Source of the DNA: Bryobacterales bacterium
GTDB lineage: Bacteria; Acidobacteriota; Terriglobia; Bryobacterales; Bryobacteraceae
Reading direction: 5' to 3'
DNA: 21,004 nucleotides
Assembly (NCBI GenBank): GCA_016789785.1
Contig: JAEUQE010000164.1
Location: 1 to 21,004 of the forward strand
Position 1 is the first letter of the stretch. Every line of letters begins with the position of its first letter. The notes beneath the pieces were generated by a model. It had not been told where the DNA came from and did no database searches. It worked only from the letters and a program-made list of their open reading frames with translations. Shown here piece by piece: positions 8,268 through 15,321 of this stretch. The position numbers were made by a program, and so were the translations under genes.

Positions 8268-9203
8268 TCATTGCACTACCGTCGCGCACCCGACCCAAAT
8301 CTCCGCACTTGAGTCCAGCGTAAAGCCGAACTTGTAGACCCTGCATGTCCAACCGGAAGCAGTGGGAGCCGAGTTCTCGACATACACCTCGTGTGCTACG
8401 TCGTTGTCATTGCGATGGCCGCACCCTCCGCTCACTGCGAACGAACCCGTCGGGCACGATAGCGAGTATGTCTGTGGGTTCTCGTTCGGCGTATCGAACC
8501 GGAGCGAGCGCCAGGTAATCGATAAGGGTGGGCCGAGTGGACCAATCGGTCCTGGCAAGCCGCGTGGACCGGGTGATCCCAAGCCTCCGGCCGGGCCCTG
8601 GATACCCTGCGGCCCTGTTGGACCTCGTACTCCCGCCGGACCGGCGGGGCCTTGTGGTCCAGCGGGGGAACGGAACCACAGCAGTAACTGCGGAGGCTGG
8701 CTTGTCCCCACGCTTTCCTTACTATCGAAGTACACGTCTCCCGATTGCGCCGTCAACTCGAAGGTAAGTGGCGCCGTAAGAACCCGTCCGGCCAGAAGTG
8801 TAGTAACATCCACGGTGACCCACTGCCCGGCAGCCGTCACCGGGAAAGTAACCCGAGGTTCGGAGCAACTCCACAGCGGCCGTGTGCGTGCCGTCAACGA
8901 CGCCTCGGAAATCGCGGTGCAGGTGGGCGCCACCGTCACAGTCGCCGGCGACACGACGCGGTTGACATAGAGACGCAGACGCGCCGAGACCAACTCGTCC
9001 TTGGTGAGGTGGGCCGGAAACTCGTTCCAGTCGAACTGCAAATAGGATGCAGCGCCGCTGCTGACATTCAATTGGGGCAGCGAACCGCCCGGCAGATCCA
9101 TTTGGGACGTGCGCAAGGTGGTGTCGGCAATCAGGCGCATCGGCACCTGGGCGTGGAGGGTGCTTCCTGCCAGAATCATCAAAAGCCAGTAAGTGAAAGT
9201 CAT
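8268..9203 (-). CDS. Secreted collagen-like protein with DNRLRE-like domain, paralog 1
   Basis: 311 residues and the last of three tandem paralogs. The signal peptide ends [10 protein letters not shown] before Gln19. Residues 21-178 form a beta-rich domain like DNRLRE/CBM96 modules, with [22 protein letters not shown], a Cys95/Cys113 pair and FDSKES. Residues 182-226 are 15 uninterrupted Gly-X-Y collagen triplets. The C-terminal 85 residues carry four cysteines (250, 261, 287, 306) in the frame [19 protein letters not shown], like the modules that follow collagen stretches in other secreted bacterial proteins. The role is probably a trimeric extracellular stalk carrying carbohydrate-binding heads, which is inference. 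A GAGGAG ribosome site lies 5 bases before ATG 9203. It is 22 bases downstream of paralog 2. There is no PEP-CTERM, LPXTG or lipobox, so anchoring is unknown. Confidence 0.88.
   Translation of the reverse strand: MTFTYWLLMILAGSTLHAQVPMRLIADTTLRTSQMDLPGGSLPQLNVSSGAASYLQFDWNEFPAHLTKDELVSARLRLYVNRVVSPATVTVAPTCTAISEASLTARTRPLWSCSEPRVTFPVTAAGQWVTVDVTTLLAGRVLTAPLTFELTAQSGDVYFDSKESVGTSQPPQLLLWFRSPAGPQGPAGPAGVRGPTGPQGIQGPAGGLGSPGPRGLPGPIGPLGPPLSITWRSLRFDTPNENPQTYSLSCPTGSFAVSGGCGHRNDNDVAHEVYVENSAPTASGWTCRVYKFGFTLDSSAEIWVGCATVVQ
8526..8660 (-). repeat. Collagen Gly-X-Y repeat, 15 triplets (paralog 1)
   Basis: These bases encode 45 residues with Gly at every third position and no interruption, starting [10 protein letters not shown] and ending GPLGPP. 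Confidence 0.95.
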
Positions 9204-9225
9204 ATAGTCTCCTCTTCACCTTTGG

Positions 9226-10182
9226 TTATCGCCGTCCGCAAGCAAGCCAGATCTCGAAGTCGCGCTTCGAAATGGACGTATTGGTCAAATGACAGCGCCA
9301 GCCGATGACTTCGGATCCGACATCAAGGCGCGAGCCGCGGATTCGCGGGCCGGAGTAATTCACCTTGATTTCACTAGCGGCGGAGTTATTGTCACGATGT
9401 CCGCAGCCGCCGCCAACCACAAACTCCCCTGCGAAGCACTCCAGGTAAACCCGGGCATTGCCGTAACCGTCGACCTCATGCCGGCGTGAACGCCACGTGA
9501 GCCAGACCGGTAAGCCCTGTTCTCCGATAAAACCGATAGGCCCCTGTACACCCTTCGCACCCTGCGGTCCCACCATGCCCGTATTCCCGCGCAGACCCTC
9601 CGGTCCCTGTGGCCCCGCGGGACCAACCGGACCCTGTGGTCCCGGGGGCTGCCGGAAGTCGAAAATGAGTTGCGCAGGCTGGCTGGTGATTACGTTCTCC
9701 TTGCTGTCGAACGACACATCGGCTGTGGTAGCTGTCAGTTCGAACGAGAGGGGGACAGCCTGGAGACGGTCAATAAGGAGCGAGGTGACGTCGATGGTCA
9801 CCCACTGCCCGGCCTGAGTGACATCGAAAGAGACACGCGGCTGCGAACAATTCCACACGGGCCGCGTTCGCATGGTTAGTGTGGCTTCGGGAATCGCGTC
9901 GCAAACCGGTGCAATCGAGATACTGCCAGGCGTGGCGGCACGGCTTACATAGAGCCGCAGCCGGGCGGAAACGAAGTCGTTCTTGGTAAGGTGGCCTGGA
10001 AATTCACTCCAATCGAATTGGAGGTAAGTGATCGCCGTGCTACTGACGGCAAGTTGGGGAAGAGTGCCCCCAGTGGCGTCGATTTGTGTTGTGCGCAGCG
10101 TGGTGTCGGCAATGAGCCTCATCGACGTCTGCGCGTAGACGGTTCCGGCGGCGAAAGTCAGAATAAGCGCCATGCGATGCAT
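9226..10182 (-). CDS. Secreted collagen-like protein with DNRLRE-like domain, paralog 2
   Basis: 318 residues. ATG 10182 is chosen over an upstream in-frame start at 10236 for three reasons: it has an AAGGAG site 7 bases away, it gives a clean signal peptide ([17 protein letters not shown] before Gln18), and the longer version would overlap paralog 3. Residues 20-177 are the DNRLRE/CBM96-like domain with Cys94 and Cys112, residues 181-225 are exactly 15 Gly-X-Y triplets, and the C-terminal domain has Cys249, 260, 297 and 315. The C-terminal loop between the third motif and GWRC is longer than in paralog 1 ([21 protein letters not shown]) and matches paralog 3. This makes paralogs 2 and 3 the closer pair. 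It was probably produced by tandem duplication and is probably co-translated with its neighbours (29- and 22-base gaps). Confidence 0.9.
   Translation of the reverse strand: MHRMALILTFAAGTVYAQTSMRLIADTTLRTTQIDATGGTLPQLAVSSTAITYLQFDWSEFPGHLTKNDFVSARLRLYVSRAATPGSISIAPVCDAIPEATLTMRTRPVWNCSQPRVSFDVTQAGQWVTIDVTSLLIDRLQAVPLSFELTATTADVSFDSKENVITSQPAQLIFDFRQPPGPQGPVGPAGPQGPEGLRGNTGMVGPQGAKGVQGPIGFIGEQGLPVWLTWRSRRHEVDGYGNARVYLECFAGEFVVGGGCGHRDNNSAASEIKVNYSGPRIRGSRLDVGSEVIGWRCHLTNTSISKRDFEIWLACGRR
9508..9642 (-). repeat. Collagen Gly-X-Y repeat, 15 triplets (paralog 2)
   Basis: 45 residues, uninterrupted, starting [10 protein letters not shown] and ending GEQGLP. It has more charged residues (Glu, Arg, Lys) than the other two. 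Confidence 0.95.
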
Positions 10183-10189
10183 CGAGTGT

Positions 10190-10195
10190 CTCCTT
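10190..10195 (-). promoter_or_regulatory. Ribosome binding site for collagen-like paralog 2
   Basis: On the minus strand this reads AAGGAG and is followed by 7 bases and the ATG at 10182. It decides between that start and the upstream in-frame start at 10236, which has no such site. Confidence 0.75.
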
Positions 10196-10211
10196 GTCCA
10201 GTAGTTACGAG

Positions 10212-11162
10212 TTAGCGGGCGGCACACATGATCCAAAGCCTGTAGGCGCGTGTGGATAGGGCGGAATTCAGAAAATGGCAGCGCCAGCCTACCACTTTGG
10301 AGCCGTTATCCTCTCTGGAGCCTTCAATCATTGGGCCGGTGTAACCGACGGTGATGCCCCTGGTATCGTCAGGGTTGCCGCATCCGCCTGAAATGACAAG
10401 GTCCTCGGAGTTCGGACACTCGATGGACTGGTTGGCATAGTAACCGCCGCCGTCCAGCGTGCCGACTTTCGCGTAGACCTGTATGGACAAAGGCCTACCG
10501 GCAGGCCCCTGCAACCCCAGCGGACCCGGATCCCCAACCGGTCCTGCGATTCCCTGCGGGCCTTGTGGCCCCTGTGGCCCTTGCCGGCCGGGAGGGCCTT
10601 GCGGTCCCTGCACTCCCGCTGGTCCCGGCGTGGGACGGAACATCAGAATCAATTGAGCCGGCTGGCTGGTGCTGAGGCTCTCCTTGCTGTCGAAGGACAC
10701 ATCGGCGTTGTTTGTACTCAACTCGAAGGTGGGCACGGAGCCGAGGAGCACGCTCTGCAACATCGCGGTGACATCCACGGAAACCCACTGATTGGCCTCG
10801 CTCACCCGCACCTGCGCGACTGGACCTGAGCATCCCCATCGTGGCTGGTTGCGGAAGGTCATCGCCGACTCCACGAACGCATCGCATCTCGGCGTGATCA
10901 CAACGTCTCCGGGCGTTACCACGCGGTTTACGTAGAGCCGCAGCCGCGCCGAGAGAAAGTCGGCCTTGGTAAGATGGCTTGGGATTTGTGTCCAGTCAAA
11001 CTGTAAGTAGGATACGGCCGTGCTGCTGACCGAGAGTTGCGGCAGCGCGCCACCTGCCAGGTCGATCTGCGTGCTGCGGATCGTGGTATCTCCCACCAGG
11101 CGCATGCTCGACTGCGCGTGTAAGGTCGTGGCTACGAGTAGAGTAAGTGTCAGACGTAACAT
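10212..11162 (-). CDS. Secreted collagen-like protein with DNRLRE-like domain, paralog 3
   Basis: 316 residues, the first of the three collagen-like genes in transcription order. The signal peptide [16 protein letters not shown] is followed by Gln17. Residues 19-176 form the DNRLRE/CBM96-like domain with Cys93 and Cys111, residues 180-224 are 15 Gly-X-Y triplets rich in GPQ, and the C-terminal domain carries Cys249, 261, 295 and 313 with SGGCGN, GWRC and LWIMC. A GAGGAGG ribosome site 6 bases before ATG 11162 overlaps the TGA stop of the PEP-CTERM gene, a layout expected for coupled translation. The GPQ-rich run could support a triple helix without proline hydroxylation, as known for other bacterial collagens; stability here is not shown. 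Confidence 0.9.
   Translation of the reverse strand: MLRLTLTLLVATTLHAQSSMRLVGDTTIRSTQIDLAGGALPQLSVSSTAVSYLQFDWTQIPSHLTKADFLSARLRLYVNRVVTPGDVVITPRCDAFVESAMTFRNQPRWGCSGPVAQVRVSEANQWVSVDVTAMLQSVLLGSVPTFELSTNNADVSFDSKESLSTSQPAQLILMFRPTPGPAGVQGPQGPPGRQGPQGPQGPQGIAGPVGDPGPLGLQGPAGRPLSIQVYAKVGTLDGGGYYANQSIECPNSEDLVISGGCGNPDDTRGITVGYTGPMIEGSREDNGSKVVGWRCHFLNSALSTRAYRLWIMCAAR
10491..10625 (-). repeat. Collagen Gly-X-Y repeat, 15 triplets (paralog 3)
   Basis: 45 residues, uninterrupted, starting [10 protein letters not shown] and ending GPAGRP, with three consecutive GPQ triplets in the middle. Confidence 0.95.
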
Positions 11163-11173
11163 CGGTGTCCTCC

Positions 11174-11809
11174 TCAGTTCCGGCGCCGCACGGCGCGAAG
11201 CAGAAACATTACAGCGAAACCAGCGGCGGTGAGCGCCCCGGCCGCCGGCTCAGGAACGTCCGCGACCGCGTCGCCGGAGATGGTGATGTTCCAATCTCCC
11301 GTCTTCTGTGTTCCGTCGGGCTCCAGAAAAGGCCCCGTGCCTCCGAACATGGAAGTGAAGTTGCCCGCCCCATCAAACAGGAAGCCGGTGGCCCGATCCG
11401 GTCCCAGCGGGAGGTTGGGGTAGACCGTTAGTGTTGCAAGATAGGTGCCCGGCGCCAGAATTCCCGACCAGCGGATGTCTTCACAATTCGACTGGCCGGG
11501 CGGCGGCGTCATGCCCGGGTCGCAGACACCTAGGTTGCCGGCCGCGGCGAGAATCAGATCGCCCGGAGCATCAGCGAGGAACAACGTGAAGACCGGGAAG
11601 AATCCGCCAGTCCCGTAGGAGCTGGTGGTAACGGAAACGTTGGATTGCGTGAGCACCGCAAAGGTGACTGAGGCGATCTCGTCGTCGGTGTGGAGCACGC
11701 CAGAGGCCTGGATGACCGCGCCTTCCAGCGGTCCCGTGCATAGGAGGACGAGAGCGGCCATCGGCCAGGACGGCAGTCGAAGCCGGGGAGTGGCTTTCGT
11801 TCGGGGCAT
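11174..11809 (-). CDS. PEP-CTERM sorting-domain protein heading the collagen-like operon
   Basis: 211 residues, secreted. The N-terminus has a basic start ([15 protein letters not shown]) and a hydrophobic stretch at residues 17-31. The mature part is beta-rich with [44 protein letters not shown] and GDWNITISG, resembling the DVUA0089-type secreted domain. The end is a canonical PEP-CTERM tail: VPEPAAG at about 185, a hydrophobic segment (190-204) and RRR before the terminal Asn. Exosortase-type sorting would cleave this tail; no exosortase gene is in the window. The stop overlaps the ribosome site of collagen-like paralog 3, so it is the first gene of a four-gene operon. No clear ribosome site precedes ATG 11809; ATG 11761 is an alternative start. 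Confidence 0.85.
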   Translation of the reverse strand: MPRTKATPRLRLPSWPMAALVLLCTGPLEGAVIQASGVLHTDDEIASVTFAVLTQSNVSVTTSSYGTGGFFPVFTLFLADAPGDLILAAAGNLGVCDPGMTPPPGQSNCEDIRWSGILAPGTYLATLTVYPNLPLGPDRATGFLFDGAGNFTSMFGGTGPFLEPDGTQKTGDWNITISGDAVADVPEPAAGALTAAGFAVMFLLRAVRRRN

Positions 11810-12112
11810 GTTGGCAGCATAGGCGGCCTGCCGCGAGCTACCAAAGTGGATTGGAGTGGTCCGGGCATCCCGGGCAAGGGTGGTCCACCCCTGGTAACGT
11901 TCTGAATAAACGGCAGTTAGCTTCCGAATCGAGAATGCACGCCAACCCGTCTTTGAGACACCATGCCAAGGGCCGGCCCAGTTGCGGGAGGACCGCCAAG
12001 TCGGCCCCTAGGGCTTTGATGGGGCAGGTAGCTCCACGGCTGATAAGGAGAGACGCGGGCTTGTGGTGCCGATTCCGGAAGCTGAAAGCCGAAAGCTGAA
12101 GCCTGACGGCGG
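11810..12112. promoter_or_regulatory. Intergenic region upstream of the PEP-CTERM/collagen operon
   Basis: About 300 bases without a supported gene. It must hold the promoter of the minus-strand operon and the transcript end of the beta-helix gene. Visible are a GC-rich stretch with repeated GGACCAC words (about 11856-11885) and a heptad repeat next to the beta-helix stop. No standard promoter was assigned. Confidence 0.4.
12079..12103 (+). repeat. Short degenerate heptad repeat
   Basis: Four tandem units of the form GAA(A)GCY occur here, two of them complete heptads (GAAAGCC, GAAAGCT) and two shortened by one A. The repeat lies just downstream of the beta-helix gene stop. It may be a slippage-prone spacer. 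No function is assigned. Confidence 0.5.
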
Positions 12113-14062
12113 CTACCGGTAGAACGGCTTCCACGTCAGCCAGCGCGGGCCATAATGGGGTTCGGGTTTGCCCACTTCGAGCGCGCCGAGGTCGGGAGCC
12201 CGGCCCGCGAAATCCTCATTCACGGTCGGGATTGCGACGCCCGCGTCCACCGCCTTACTCCCCGCCTTCAGCCGGAAGTTGAGGTCCGTCGAATGATAAA
12301 CGGCGTGGCGTTTCGAAGGATCGGGAGGCGAAAGCTTTTCGAAGATGTCGAAGTCAACTTCCATGCTGTGCTTCTCCTGGCCCGTGGCTGCGCTGAAGGC
12401 AGCCAGCGTTGGGAAGACCTGCCAATCCGTCTTCGCCGGTTCATACAGGATCTGACCCGGCTTCGGTCCCAGGAACCGGTACTGAGCGGCGACATTGCGA
12501 TTCGGACGGTAGCCATTGTAGTCCGTGCTGTAGCGGTCCGTGGCGTTGGCCAGCATCAGGATGCCGCGGTCCGGCGTATCGCGCCCGAGAAACAGGTTGT
12601 TCCGGAAGTGCATGTTCGCCGACGGATCGCCCACCAAGTGCTCGCCGATGATCGTGTTGTGATAGACGAACAGCCCCGCGGGCTTGGCGGAGAACTTGAA
12701 CGCTACCCCGCTCGGCACGTGGTACAGGATGTTACGGATGAAGTAGGCTGGACCACCGAAAATCGGCTGCGAACTGTATCCGCCGTGAGCCGCGTTGACG
12801 CCGCGATTGTCGAAGACGCGAATGTTGTGCACGCCGCCGTCGGTCTCAACGAAATCATCGTTGAACATGTGCATGTCGTTGTTGTAGATATCGATGGCGG
12901 AGGCGCGCCGGTCCGGATCCTGCTCCGGTGTGCCGTAAGTGGAGATCGAGATGGCGTCATGGAAATAGGCGATCGCGTTGTGTGCGATGACGTGCCCTTG
13001 TCCGTATACTTTCACAGCATAGTAACTGGTGAGTAAGTGCGATCCGTAGGGACCCGCGCTCGCCCACAGAGGCCCGGTCCAGCCGACCAGGCGGAAGCGG
13101 TCGTCACGGCCGAGGAACAGGTTGTCCGCGATATAGAAGTCGCTGGAATCGGCGTTTTCGGTCCACACGCCGAAGCCCACATTCTCGAAGCGGCAGTTCT
13201 TCACCGTCAGGCCAACCGCGCCCAACACCTCCTTCTGGCCGGCGAAGATCGCGACGTCGGTGTTGCGGATGGTGAGCCCCTCGAAGATGTGATGCCGCGA
13301 GGCTATCACGTCGAACACCCGGTGATTCCCCGCGCCGTCGATCACCGCCTCGCCGTCGCCCGCGCCCTTGATCGTGATGGGCCGATCCGGCGTGCCTTTC
13401 AGAGTAAGTGACATGGTGCCATCGAAGGGCGTCATCATCGGGTCGACGTAATTGAGCCTGTCGTTCTTGTACAGCCCTTGGTGCACGAGAATGGTGTCGC
13501 CCGGCTTGGCGCGCTGTTCCCATACGACACTCCAATCCCCGAGACCCGCGCCGTAGTAAGCCTGTAGGATACTCGTGAAACTGGGTTCCTGCTTCGGACC
13601 TTGATGATCCGGCGGATAGACATGCAAGGTCCGGCCACCGGAGTAGGGCACTGGCTCAGTGCGCGTCTTCACTTTCACCACGTGCGCCGCCTGGCCGCTG
13701 ACACCGTCAGGGTCGGCAAGTTTGAAACTGCACTCATACTCTGTACCCGGTTGTAAGTTGAGGATGGAACCGGCGAAGCCGTCGGGAATGCTGTAATCGA
13801 GGTTCTCCCGGCGCCGGTAGACCTTCTCGCCGCCGCCTACGCGAACCAGCGGTAGACCGTCGCGCCAGCGCGCTTCACCCACCTTGCGGAACTGCACGGC
13901 GACGGTGGCGTTGCGATTGGCGTCGCCTTTGATGGCCCACTCGAAGCCCAGGTTCAGGAGCGTCGGATGCTCGACGTGGAAGCGTCCGGCCTCGGTGGCG
14001 TTCTGTGCAAGCAGAGCCGTGCCGAGGAGAAAAGGAGTGACGAGGATCGGGGTCAGTCTCAT
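12113..14062 (-). CDS. Secreted right-handed beta-helix (pectate lyase-like) protein
   Basis: 649 residues from ATG 14062. Upstream in-frame starts at 14077 (ATG) and 14113 (GTG) exist, but none has a good ribosome site. The chosen one gives the best signal peptide (MRLTPILVTPFLLGTALLA before Gln20). Residues 30-133 look like a fibronectin-III-like beta domain (LNLQPGTEYECSFKLADPDG). From about 140 to 560 come parallel beta-helix coils: PGDTILVHQGLY, PITIKGAGDGEAVIDG, HHIFEGLTIRNTDVAIF, GLTVKNCRFENVGFGVW, FYIADNLFLGRD and HVIAHNAIAYFHDAISIS. The end, KAGSKAVDAG then DFAGRAPDLGALEVG, is the closing motif usual in such secreted proteins. The fold is shared by polysaccharide lyases, hydrolases and epimerases; catalytic residues were not identified, so the activity is open. 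It is probably exported and acts on polysaccharide. Confidence 0.87.
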   Translation of the reverse strand: MRLTPILVTPFLLGTALLAQNATEAGRFHVEHPTLLNLGFEWAIKGDANRNATVAVQFRKVGEARWRDGLPLVRVGGGEKVYRRRENLDYSIPDGFAGSILNLQPGTEYECSFKLADPDGVSGQAAHVVKVKTRTEPVPYSGGRTLHVYPPDHQGPKQEPSFTSILQAYYGAGLGDWSVVWEQRAKPGDTILVHQGLYKNDRLNYVDPMMTPFDGTMSLTLKGTPDRPITIKGAGDGEAVIDGAGNHRVFDVIASRHHIFEGLTIRNTDVAIFAGQKEVLGAVGLTVKNCRFENVGFGVWTENADSSDFYIADNLFLGRDDRFRLVGWTGPLWASAGPYGSHLLTSYYAVKVYGQGHVIAHNAIAYFHDAISISTYGTPEQDPDRRASAIDIYNNDMHMFNDDFVETDGGVHNIRVFDNRGVNAAHGGYSSQPIFGGPAYFIRNILYHVPSGVAFKFSAKPAGLFVYHNTIIGEHLVGDPSANMHFRNNLFLGRDTPDRGILMLANATDRYSTDYNGYRPNRNVAAQYRFLGPKPGQILYEPAKTDWQVFPTLAAFSAATGQEKHSMEVDFDIFEKLSPPDPSKRHAVYHSTDLNFRLKAGSKAVDAGVAIPTVNEDFAGRAPDLGALEVGKPEPHYGPRWLTWKPFYR

Positions 14063-14239
14063 GATCGGGAGAATCATAACAGAAGCCGCGCTGGGTGATG
14101 TGACGAAGGCCACCCGCTTCTTGAGTAACCAGATGAGCGGAGTGCTTGCTTGGGGTTCGAAGACGGGATGGCTTGTCTGTCCCGGCGGCGTGCCATCGGG
14201 ACATCAGACGCTGCCTGACGAGTTGCCTCTCAGTGAGCC

Positions 14240-14302
14240 CTAGGCCCTTTCGCCGCGCCTACGCCAGCGGATGGCAGCCAGACCAACGATGGCTAGGCCT
14301 GG
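14240..14302 (-). other. Out-of-frame PEP-CTERM membrane segment and arginine cluster
   Basis: Read one base ahead of the gene frame, these codons give PGLAIVGLAAIRWRRRGERA and then TAG. That is a hydrophobic helix followed by three arginines, exactly what should follow EAPEPGT in a PEP-CTERM tail. It shows where the frame was lost, within about 14300-14310. Confidence 0.75.
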
Positions 14303-14885
14303 AGAGCATGCAGGTCCCCGGTTCTGGCGCCTCGGCAGACAACTGAATGTTATCGATGTAGTTCACGGGTGTACTGGTCGCTTGTATGTACCGGCGGGTG
14401 AACTCAAATGCAAACTCAAAGCTGCCAGCCGAGCCGATCACCACCGGAACCGAGAACGACGACCGTTCGACGGCGAGGCCCTCTATGGAGCCAAAGTCGA
14501 ACGAGTAAATGTTGCTTCCATCCAGGAAGACCGAGAGGATGCCTCCAGAAGAATTCGCAATCGCCCAGGGTAGATGAGAAGCAATGTCAGCAGTGAGGGT
14601 ATAACTTCCAGGCAACAGGAGGAGAGATTGGCGGATGCCTGCGCCTGCCGCTGGGCCCCCAAAGAGCGCCTGGCCTATGCGAAAGCGCGCCGCCGGACTC
14701 GCACCGCCACCCGTCGTGTCAAACGAGGACACATCTCCGAAGCCGTCGTCGCCATTGGTTGTCAGATAGTAGGCCCATCCGGTCAGGTCACTGGTCGAAA
14801 AATCTCCGTTGATCAGAGCCGCCGCTGCGAAGTTCGAGGCTGCGACTGCGACGAAAGCGAGTTTGACGATCTGCATTTGGGGCAT
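14259..14885 (-). CDS. PEP-CTERM-type secreted protein with frameshifted sorting tail
   Basis: 208 residues from ATG 14885; no ribosome site is visible, and ATG 14876 is also possible. A signal peptide (MQIVKLAFVAVAASNFAAAA) leads into LINGDFSTSDLTGW, the start of a secreted carbohydrate-binding-like beta sandwich. It continues with LLLPGSYTLTADIA, GGILSVFLDGSNIYSFDFG, and SFEFAFEFTRR followed by NYIDNIQLS. The PEP motif is present (EAPEPGT), but the frame then runs into CMLSRPSHRWSGCHPLA and stops, with no membrane segment or arginine cluster. The missing tail is present in the +1 frame immediately downstream (14240-14302). The gene therefore seems to be broken by a one-base change, or needs a frameshift to make the sorted form. 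It is not closely coupled to other genes. Confidence 0.75.
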   Translation of the reverse strand: MPQMQIVKLAFVAVAASNFAAAALINGDFSTSDLTGWAYYLTTNGDDGFGDVSSFDTTGGGASPAARFRIGQALFGGPAAGAGIRQSLLLLPGSYTLTADIASHLPWAIANSSGGILSVFLDGSNIYSFDFGSIEGLAVERSSFSVPVVIGSAGSFEFAFEFTRRYIQATSTPVNYIDNIQLSAEAPEPGTCMLSRPSHRWSGCHPLA

Positions 14886-14935
14886 CAAAACACGAAGGCG
14901 CTGGGAGGCGGGCGACTCTATTGAAGATGAGCGTC

Positions 14936-14953
14936 AAGGCAAATAAGGCAAAT
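14936..14953 (+). repeat. Tandem 9-base direct repeat
   Basis: AAGGCAAAT occurs twice in a row, about 50 bases upstream of the start of the frameshifted PEP-CTERM gene. It may be a protein-binding site or chance. Confidence 0.4.
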
Positions 14954-15073
14954 GATCGCCGTCGCCAAGCCGAAAGAGAGAGCGGTGCGCGAAGTGGTTC
15001 ATGCTCGTGAGGCCCGAGGGCGAAGGCTGGGCCGCTGGCGATAGAGGGCGCGGCAAGGGTATCGATCCGCTAT

Positions 15074-15263
15074 ATGCTTGTTCTCGACTTTAATCTGCAT
15101 GTGTGACTTGGTATGGCCGCTGGGCACTGCGGGGAATCTTACGGCGCACGCCCATCTGGCGGCTTTGGCCATTGACCACGGTGCCGAGCTTTGCCCAGCG
15201 GACAACGACTTCGGGCGATTCGGCTGGTTGCGCTGGCGAAATCCGCTGAGCAAAACCCATTGA
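15074..15263 (+). pseudogene. Remnant of a VapC-like PIN-domain toxin
   Basis: Two pieces of a PIN-domain ribonuclease are visible on the plus strand. The C-terminal piece (15123-15263) reads GTAGNLTAHAHLAALAIDHG, then AELCPADNDFGRF and LRWRNPL, which closely follows the end of VapC toxins (consensus like GNLVxDAHLAALAIEHG, STDxDFARF, LRWxNPL). The acidic residue before AHLAALAI is His here, so a catalytic Asp is lost, while the Asp in NDFGRF remains. Just upstream in another frame, ATG 15074 gives MLVLDFNLHV and a stop, like the VapC N-terminus. The middle of the gene (about 80 codons) is missing, and the two pieces are out of frame. No VapB antitoxin was found. The C-terminal match is convincing; the N-terminal piece is short and tentative. 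Confidence 0.6.
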
Positions 15264-15321
15264 GTCGCTGGACGCCATTCCAGTGCGAGAAGGTTGGTTT
15301 GGCGCGCCACGCCGGGGCGGG

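Noticed and set aside
8526..10625. GGnCC-rich repetitive DNA that might be a minisatellite or CRISPR-like array
   Set aside because: It is fully explained by Gly-Pro-rich collagen triplets in three coding frames; no fixed-length repeat and spacer pattern exists.
11855..11885. Sigma-54-like promoter (TGG...TTGC) upstream of the PEP-CTERM operon, as known for some PEP-CTERM genes
   Set aside because: The minus-strand TGGACCACCCTTGC has 9 instead of 10 bases between the GG and GC elements, and the intervening bases do not match the consensus.
11838..12134. Open frame of 98 codons on the minus strand between the beta-helix and PEP-CTERM genes
   Set aside because: It overlaps the end of the beta-helix gene, has no ribosome site and no family resemblance.
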